A DNA stretch of 11,129 nucleotides, taken from assembly GCA_023485185.1 (NCBI GenBank), contig JAMCZP010000023.1:1-11129 (forward strand). The letters run 5' to 3'. The first letter of the stretch is position 1; each line of letters opens with the position of its first letter. Under the pieces are notes generated by a model, which ran no database searches, was not told where the DNA came from, and saw nothing but the letters and a program-made list of their open reading frames with translations. The DNA comes from Gammaproteobacteria bacterium (GTDB taxonomy: Bacteria; Pseudomonadota; Gammaproteobacteria; Pseudomonadales; Halomonadaceae). Below are positions 6,528 to 11,129 of this stretch, in pieces. The position numbers and the translations under genes are program-made.

Positions 6528-7625
6528 ATGTCCTTACATTTGCAAAATATCGATCATATCGTCGGCGGTGTACCGCATATCAGTGGTGTAGACCTAGCGT
6601 TGGAGCCTGGCTCTTTTAATGTGCTGCTCGGGCGAACATTGGCGGGTAAAACAACATTAATGCGCTTGATGGCAGGGCTTGAGCCTCCTACCCGGGGGAA
6701 GGTCATTATGGATGGCAAGGATGTCACCAACGTTTCGGTTCGCAAGCGTAATGTCTCGATGGTGTATCAGCAGTTTATCAATTACCCAAGCTTCACCGTT
6801 TACGACAACATTGCATCGCCGCTTAAGCTCGCTAAACACCCCAAAAAAGAAATTGAAAAGCGCGTTAATGAAATCGCCGAAATGCTGCATATCGAACATC
6901 TGCTTCACCGCTTCCCTCAGGAGCTTTCTGGCGGCCAACAGCAGCGCACCGCTATGGGTCGCGCACTGGTTAAAGATGCCGGCTTAATTCTGTTTGATGA
7001 ACCGCTGGTTAACCTGGATTACAAACTCCGCGAAGAGCTACGCGATGAACTACGCGACCTTTTTAAAGCGCGTAACTGTATAGCGGTGTATGCCACTACG
7101 GAACCCAATGAAGCCCTAGCCCTGGGCGGCAATACCGCCGTGCTGCACGAGGGAAAACTGCTCCAATACGGCCCTACTGAGCAGGTCTATCGCGAACCCA
7201 ATAGCCGTTTCAGCGCTGAAATGTTTTCCGAGCCACCGATCAATATTGTGCCTGGTAAGCTTAGCGCGGGTGAAATCACCTTTGACCATAAGCTGCACTT
7301 CCCTTGCGACGCTAAGCTTCAGCGCCTTGAGCCAGGTGAATATGATTTTGGCGTACGCGCCTCGCACCTTACCTTAAAGCCCCAGCATGCCGATGATTTA
7401 GCCCTTGATGTCCACGTGGATGTCGCGGAAATCAGCGGCTCTGAAACCTTTCTGCATGTGCACCACGAACGCTTTCCTTTAGTACTCCATTTGGCGGGCA
7501 TCCATCAGTTTAACGTCAACGACCCGCTAACGGTTTACGTACCGACGCATCAGCTTTACGCCTTCGATAACCAGGGCCATACGGTACATATCCCTACACG
7601 CAAGGGAGTCACTGCCCATGGCTGA
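6528..7625 (+). CDS. glpS: GlpS-like ABC importer ATPase with intact LSGGQ but no switch histidine
   Basis: This 365-residue cytoplasmic protein is a MalK-type ATPase: a nucleotide-binding domain (about 1-235) and a C-terminal TOBE-like regulatory region (about 240-360). Visible motifs: Walker A GRTLAGKT (35-42, K41; it meets GxxxxGK[ST] but departs from the usual GPSGCGKS), Q-loop VYQQ (Q81), signature LSGGQ (133-137), Walker B LILFDE (153-158, E158) and D-loop NLD (162-164). The switch position, normally YVTHDQ, reads YATTEP (188-193), so His is replaced by T191. It is first in an operon matching rhizobial glpSTPQUV and should pair with the next gene product to power glycerol uptake. The ATG at 6528 has only a weak GCGAG site upstream. 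Substrate is inferred from operon layout, and other polyols are possible. Confidence 0.85.
   Translation: MSLHLQNIDHIVGGVPHISGVDLALEPGSFNVLLGRTLAGKTTLMRLMAGLEPPTRGKVIMDGKDVTNVSVRKRNVSMVYQQFINYPSFTVYDNIASPLKLAKHPKKEIEKRVNEIAEMLHIEHLLHRFPQELSGGQQQRTAMGRALVKDAGLILFDEPLVNLDYKLREELRDELRDLFKARNCIAVYATTEPNEALALGGNTAVLHEGKLLQYGPTEQVYREPNSRFSAEMFSEPPINIVPGKLSAGEITFDHKLHFPCDAKLQRLEPGEYDFGVRASHLTLKPQHADDLALDVHVDVAEISGSETFLHVHHERFPLVLHLAGIHQFNVNDPLTVYVPTHQLYAFDNQGHTVHIPTRKGVTAHG
7604..7608 (+). promoter_or_regulatory. Ribosome binding site of glpT inside the glpS end
   Basis: GGGAG lies 9 nt before the ATG at 7618, within the last codons of glpS. It supports the overlapping start. Confidence 0.65.
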
Positions 7626-8718
7626 AATCACCCTTAAAGGCTTGGCTCACGCCTATACCAAAACGCCAACCAGCGCGGCGGATTATGCTATTCGCCAAAT
7701 GGATCACGTATGGCACCAAGGCGGCGCTTATGCGCTATTGGGCCCTTCGGGTTGTGGTAAATCTACGCTGCTGAACATCATTTCCGGCTTGCTCGAACCC
7801 TCTGAGGGCGAGGTGCTGTTTGACGGCCACCGGGTCAATGAACTGCCTCCTGAAGAGCGCAACATCGCCCAGGTTTTCCAGTTCCCTGTGATCTACGACA
7901 CCATGACAGTGTTCGATAATCTCGCCTTTCCACTGCGCAATATGAACACCCCCGAGTATCGGGTAAAACCCAAGGTGTTAGAGGTCGCCGATATTCTTGA
8001 GCTAACGCCATTGCTATGGCGTAAAGCGAAAAACTTAACCGCCGATGAAAAGCAGAAAGTTTCCATGGGGCGCGGGCTGGTGCGCGATGACGTGACGGCG
8101 ATTCTGTTTGATGAACCGCTTACCGTGATCGACCCGCAGCTCAAGTGGAAACTGCGCCGTAAGCTAAAAGAGATTCACGAACGCTTCAATATCACCATGA
8201 TTTACGTCACTCACGACCAGCTTGAAGCCTCCACCTTCGCGGATAAAATTGCCGTGATGTACGAAGGCCAAGTCGTGCAGTTCGGTACGCCTAGAGAGCT
8301 GTTTGAGCGCCCGGCACATACGTTTGTGGGTTACTTTATTGGTAGCCCCGGCATGAATTTTATGGCGGTGGAGTATCGCGCAGAGCAGGTCATGTTCGGA
8401 GCCCAGCCCTTACCCGTGACCGAACAGCTCAAACGCGATGTTGCCAGCGCTTCCTCCACTAATATCAAGCTGGGTATCCGGCCCGAATTTATCACCATTT
8501 CCACCAGTCCGATGGCCGACAGTGTGCCGATTCAGATCGTCAGCGTGCAAGATTTGGGCACTTACTCCCTGCTCACTTTCAAGCTTAACGAGCAAACCTT
8601 TAAGGCGCGCTTACCTGAGGGTCACCCGCCAGTGAGCGTGCAGGCGTATGCCCACTTCGAACATGCCAAGGTAGCGCTGTATATCGACGAATACTTAGTG
8701 GAGATCGGCCATGAATAA
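7618..8718 (+). CDS. glpT: GlpT-like ABC importer ATPase with degenerate signature motif
   Basis: This 366-residue partner of GlpS is also MalK-like. Visible motifs: canonical Walker A GPSGCGKST (42-50, K48), Q-loop VFQ (Q88), Walker B AILFDE (161-166, E166) and switch histidine in YVTHDQ (H199). The ABC signature is degenerate: the place of LSGGQ is LTADE (140-144, in KNLTADEKQKVSM). The D-loop reads VID (170-172) instead of the usual NLD. The C-terminal part (about 240-366) is a TOBE-like regulatory domain (GIRPEFI at 286-292). Its defect complements that of GlpS, so the heterodimer would have one complete ATP site. The ATG overlaps the end of glpS by 8 nt, suggesting coupled translation. 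This ATPase is distinct from the unrelated E. coli antiporter also called GlpT. Confidence 0.85.
   Translation: MAEITLKGLAHAYTKTPTSAADYAIRQMDHVWHQGGAYALLGPSGCGKSTLLNIISGLLEPSEGEVLFDGHRVNELPPEERNIAQVFQFPVIYDTMTVFDNLAFPLRNMNTPEYRVKPKVLEVADILELTPLLWRKAKNLTADEKQKVSMGRGLVRDDVTAILFDEPLTVIDPQLKWKLRRKLKEIHERFNITMIYVTHDQLEASTFADKIAVMYEGQVVQFGTPRELFERPAHTFVGYFIGSPGMNFMAVEYRAEQVMFGAQPLPVTEQLKRDVASASSTNIKLGIRPEFITISTSPMADSVPIQIVSVQDLGTYSLLTFKLNEQTFKARLPEGHPPVSVQAYAHFEHAKVALYIDEYLVEIGHE
8700..8703 (+). promoter_or_regulatory. Ribosome binding site of glpP inside the glpT end
   Basis: GGAG lies 7 nt before the ATG at 8711 and is embedded in the last codons of glpT. Confidence 0.65.
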
Positions 8719-9598
8719 TAAAGTACCTAACAATAGAGCGTGGCTGCTGGTACTCCCCATGCTGGTTTTGGTGGCCTTTTCTGCGGTGATTCCATTGATG
8801 ACCGTGGTGAACTACTCAGTTCAGGATGTACTCGGCCCTAATGCACGCTTTTTTACCGGCACCGAGTGGTTTCAAAGCATCCTTAACAACAGTGCGCTGC
8901 AAGCGGCCTTCCTGCGCCAAATTTCATTCTCGCTGATTATTCTAGCCATTCAGATTCCATTAGGCATTGGCATCGCGCTGATTATGCCTAAGCGCGGTTG
9001 GCAGGCCTCCGCAGTGCTGATCTTGATTACGCTACCGCTGTTAATCCCATGGAACGTGGTCGGCAGTATTTGGCAGATATTTACCCGTGGTGACATCGGC
9101 TTAATGGGCTGGAGCCTGCGCGAGCTGGGCATCAACTACAACATTACCCGCAACGCGGGCGATGCCTGGGCAACGATCATTTTAATGGACGTGTGGCACT
9201 GGACGCCGCTAGTCGCCATGCTTTGCTATAGCGGACTGCGCTCAATACCCGAAGCGTACTATCAGGCCGCCCGGATTGACCGCGCCTCTAAATGGGCGGT
9301 GTTCCGTTATATCCAACTGCCTAAGCTCACCAACGTACTGGTTATCGCCGTGCTGCTGCGCTTTATGCACTCCTTTATGATCTATGCCGAACCCTTTGTG
9401 CTCACTGGCGGCGGCCCCGGCAGTTCAACCACCTTCCTAAGCCAATCGCTCGCGACGATGGCGATTGGCCAACAGGATTTAGGCCCCTCTGCAGCGTTCT
9501 CACTTATCTACTTCCTGGTCATTCTACTGGTGAGCTGGGTGTTCTACACCACCATCATGAACATGCAGAAAGACAAACCGCCGCATGGGGGTGCCTAA
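8711..9598 (+). CDS. glpP: ABC importer permease, MalF-like (GlpP)
   Basis: This 295-residue inner-membrane protein is one of two permeases forming the translocation pore. About six hydrophobic segments are visible (roughly 11-34, 70-93, 101-125, 152-175, 206-226, 262-283). The cytoplasmic EAA loop that docks onto the ATPase is EAYYQAARIDRASKW through IQLP (181-204), with Arg where the conserved Gly of the motif usually stands. Length fits the binding-protein-dependent sugar permease family (CUT1). The ATG overlaps the end of glpT by 8 nt and has GGAG upstream. Assignment to glycerol transport comes from the operon order (two ATPases, two permeases, small DUF2160 protein, binding protein), not from residues in this protein. 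Confidence 0.85.
   Translation: MNNKVPNNRAWLLVLPMLVLVAFSAVIPLMTVVNYSVQDVLGPNARFFTGTEWFQSILNNSALQAAFLRQISFSLIILAIQIPLGIGIALIMPKRGWQASAVLILITLPLLIPWNVVGSIWQIFTRGDIGLMGWSLRELGINYNITRNAGDAWATIILMDVWHWTPLVAMLCYSGLRSIPEAYYQAARIDRASKWAVFRYIQLPKLTNVLVIAVLLRFMHSFMIYAEPFVLTGGGPGSSTTFLSQSLATMAIGQQDLGPSAAFSLIYFLVILLVSWVFYTTIMNMQKDKPPHGGA
9587..9593 (+). promoter_or_regulatory. Ribosome binding site that decides the glpQ start
   Basis: GGGGGTG is followed by 6 nt and the ATG at 9600. The earlier in-frame ATG at 9585 has no purine-rich site upstream and itself overlaps this one, so 9600 is preferred. Confidence 0.55.
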
Positions 9599-9599
9599 C

Positions 9600-10496
9600 A
9601 TGAGTTACCAACTCGAAAACAGCCAGCGCGGCGAAAAATATAATACGATCTTTAGTAAGGTCACCCCGGCGCAGCGGCGCAATCGCAATGCGCGCTCACG
9701 CTGGCGCTCTCGCCTGCTGCTGGGCCTTTACCTGGTATTAATGATTTTGCCGATCTACTGGCTGATCAATATGTCGCTACAAACCAATAGCGAAATATTA
9801 GGCTCAATGACGCTGTGGCCGCAAAATCTTACCTTCGATAACTACATCGGCATTTTTACCAACCCCAGTTGGTACATGGGCTACGTTAACTCGATGCTCT
9901 ATGTAGCGATGAATATGCTCATCACCATTTGCGTGGCATTACCTGCGGCCTATGCATTTAGTCGTTACACCTTTATTGGCGACAAACATCTGTTCTTTTG
10001 GCTATTAACTAACTTAATGGCGCCGCCTGCCGTATTTCTACTGCCCTATTTCCAGCTCTACTACTCGGTGGGGTTGTTCGATACCCATATCGCCGTCGCC
10101 TTGGCCCACTGCCTGTTCAACATTCCATTGGCGATCTGGATCTTGGAAGGCTTTATGAGCAGCGTGCCTAAAGAGATCGACGAAACCGCCTATATCGATG
10201 GCTATAGCTTTCCGAAATTCTTTATCAAGATTTTCATCCCCATGATCCGTTCCGGCATCGGCGTCACGCTGTTCTTCCTGTTTATGTTCTCGTGGGTGGA
10301 GCTATTGCTGGCGCGCACGTTGACGGCGACCAGCGCCCAGCCCATCGGGATGATCATGACCCGCACGTCGACAGCCTCGGGTATTGACTGGGGCACCTTG
10401 GCAGCGGCGGGGGTACTCACCATTATTCCCGGCATTTTAGTGGTCTATTTCGTTCGCAACCATATCGCCAAGGGTTTCGCCCTGGGCCGTACCTGA
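9600..10496 (+). CDS. glpQ: ABC importer permease, MalG-like (GlpQ)
   Basis: This 298-residue protein is the second permease. About six hydrophobic segments are visible (roughly 38-58, 97-120, 131-152, 162-182, 217-239, 266-286). The EAA loop is DETAYIDGYSFPKFFIKIF followed by IP (194-214), with the conserved Gly at 201. It partners GlpP and contacts the GlpS/GlpT ATPases. The first 37 or so residues form a polar, strongly basic cytoplasmic extension (RRNRNARSRWRSR at 26-38). I start it at ATG 9600, 1 nt after the glpP stop and behind a G-rich ribosome site. The in-frame ATG at 9585 would add five residues and overlap glpP. This protein is unrelated to the E. coli periplasmic phosphodiesterase GlpQ. 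Confidence 0.84.
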   Translation: MSYQLENSQRGEKYNTIFSKVTPAQRRNRNARSRWRSRLLLGLYLVLMILPIYWLINMSLQTNSEILGSMTLWPQNLTFDNYIGIFTNPSWYMGYVNSMLYVAMNMLITICVALPAAYAFSRYTFIGDKHLFFWLLTNLMAPPAVFLLPYFQLYYSVGLFDTHIAVALAHCLFNIPLAIWILEGFMSSVPKEIDETAYIDGYSFPKFFIKIFIPMIRSGIGVTLFFLFMFSWVELLLARTLTATSAQPIGMIMTRTSTASGIDWGTLAAAGVLTIIPGILVVYFVRNHIAKGFALGRT

Positions 10497-10500
10497 GGAG
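10497..10500 (+). promoter_or_regulatory. Ribosome binding site of glpU
   Basis: GGAG directly follows the glpQ stop codon and lies 8 nt before the ATG at 10509. Confidence 0.7.
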
Positions 10501-10508
10501 AGCACACG

Positions 10509-10781
10509 ATGTCTTGGATGGTATGGACGATGCCGACAGCCATATTTTTTTCATCTATCGCTGCCATGCTAGCGGGCATGACGGTATGGGAAATTTTATC
10601 GCCGACTATAGAGCGCAAAGGGTTTTTACCTATTGCGACCACCCGTGGAGACCGGCTGTTTATTAGCCTGCTCTCCGCGGCGTTTATCCACCTGGGAGTG
10701 ATTGGATTCACTTCATTATCCATTTGGATTGCACTAGCGGTATCAGCCGTATGGCTGCTGGTGTTGATGCGTTGGGGCTAG
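10509..10781 (+). CDS. glpU: Small integral membrane protein GlpU, DUF2160 family
   Basis: This 90-residue protein has about three hydrophobic segments (roughly 8-26, 50-69, 70-88). A polar loop after the first segment carries ERKGFLPIATTRGDRLF (35-51), a stretch I recognise from the DUF2160 family. Position between the second permease and the binding protein matches glpU of the rhizobial glycerol operon glpSTPQUV. Its biochemical role is not known to me. A plausible guess is an accessory or assembly subunit of the transporter, because it is kept in the middle of the operon. It has its own good Shine-Dalgarno 12 nt after glpQ. Length and composition look intact. Confidence 0.8.
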   Translation: MSWMVWTMPTAIFFSSIAAMLAGMTVWEILSPTIERKGFLPIATTRGDRLFISLLSAAFIHLGVIGFTSLSIWIALAVSAVWLLVLMRWG

Positions 10782-10875
10782 CGGTTAAGAAGCTACTTAA
10801 ACAACCAGCCCAACGTTAAATAAGTATCAAGGATGGCCAAGCCAACAGGGAAGAACACAACAAAACGAGGTCAAC
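10782..10875 (+). other. 94-nt intercistronic gap before glpV
   Basis: This is the only sizeable gap inside the operon. A weak stem, TTAAG (10785-10789) with CTTAA (10796-10800), is the only fold I notice, and no T run follows. Gaps before binding-protein genes often serve to raise expression of that component by RNA processing or an internal promoter. Here that is inference only. Confidence 0.35.
10867..10870 (+). promoter_or_regulatory. Ribosome binding site of glpV
   Basis: GAGG lies 5 nt before the ATG at 10876 and supports this start together with the signal peptide that follows. Confidence 0.65.
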
Positions 10876-11129
10876 ATGCACACGCACTACAATAAATCCA
10901 AACTGACTAAATTCAAACTAACGGCCCTTGCAGCCGGGCTGATGCTGGCATCGGGGGCGCTGTCCGCTCAGGAACAGGATGCCCGTGCTATCGCTGAACG
11001 CTTGGTCGATGAGCACTTCCAAAACTCAACGCTAAGCCGTGAAGAGCAGATCGAAGAGCTGATGTGGTTTGCCAATGCAGCCGAGCCCTTCCGCGGTATG
11101 GACATTCAAACCGTTGCCGAAGGCCTTAC
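10876..11129 (+). CDS. glpV: GlpV-like periplasmic substrate-binding protein, N-terminal part (3' end outside window)
   Basis: The open frame runs from ATG 10876 to the window edge (84 complete codons). It begins with a classical signal peptide: a basic start (K7, K9, K12, K14), a hydrophobic core LTALAAGLMLASGALSA and a probable cleavage after ALSA (residue 31). The exported part begins QEQDARAIAERLVDEHF and is predicted helical, with an AEPFRGMDIQ segment that marks the start of the binding-protein fold. This fits the extracytoplasmic binding subunit that delivers the substrate to GlpP/GlpQ, with GlpV of the glycerol system the best match by operon order. Most of the ligand-binding domain lies outside the window, so the substrate cannot be judged from residues. 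Confidence 0.8.
   Translation, partial: MHTHYNKSKLTKFKLTALAAGLMLASGALSAQEQDARAIAERLVDEHFQNSTLSREEQIEELMWFANAAEPFRGMDIQTVAEGL

Noticed and set aside
9585..9599. Earlier ATG for GlpQ
   Set aside because: No ribosome site upstream, and it overlaps the G-rich site that serves the ATG at 9600.
10445..10723. 92-residue minus-strand ORF opposite glpU
   Set aside because: glpU on the plus strand has a ribosome site, membrane segments and conserved context; the antisense frame has none of these.

Overview
The window looks like chromosome of a moderately halophilic gammaproteobacterium, most likely Halomonas or a close relative in Halomonadaceae. This rests on the betI-betB-betA gene order for making glycine betaine, a FadE-type acyl-CoA dehydrogenase, moderate GC content, and an intergenic repeat of a kind I associate with this group. 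The genus is inference. Every gene reads on the + strand, and I see no IS element, tRNA, rRNA, CRISPR array or phage gene.

Bases 1-3512, osmoprotection: the 3' end of betI (TetR-type choline-sensing repressor), then betB (betaine aldehyde dehydrogenase) and betA (choline dehydrogenase), closed by a perfect hairpin terminator. BetA oxidises choline to betaine aldehyde and BetB oxidises that to glycine betaine. A 13-bp direct repeat lies between betI and betB. A palindromic intergenic repeat with nested hairpins lies between betB and betA.

Bases 3513-6205, fatty-acid oxidation: a single-gene unit encoding FadE, the first enzyme of beta-oxidation. It is preceded by nested inverted repeats, one resembling a PsrA-type (TetR family) operator, and followed by a strong terminator.

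Bases 6206-6527 are a gene-free control region with a perfect 21-bp inverted repeat and a DeoR/GlpR-like operator candidate.

Bases 6528-11129, an ABC importer operon whose order matches the rhizobial glycerol system glpSTPQUV: two MalK-like ATPases, two permeases, a small DUF2160-type membrane protein and the start of the periplasmic binding protein, which runs off the window. The genes are packed tightly, with two 8-nt overlaps.

The most interesting signal is in the two ATPases. GlpS keeps the LSGGQ signature but has lost the switch histidine. GlpT keeps the switch histidine but its signature reads LTADE. Put together as a heterodimer, all the defects fall in one of the two ATP sites, which predicts one catalytic and one degenerate site. 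That arrangement is familiar in heterodimeric ABC exporters but unusual for a sugar/polyol importer. The small GlpU protein is the other poorly understood part.
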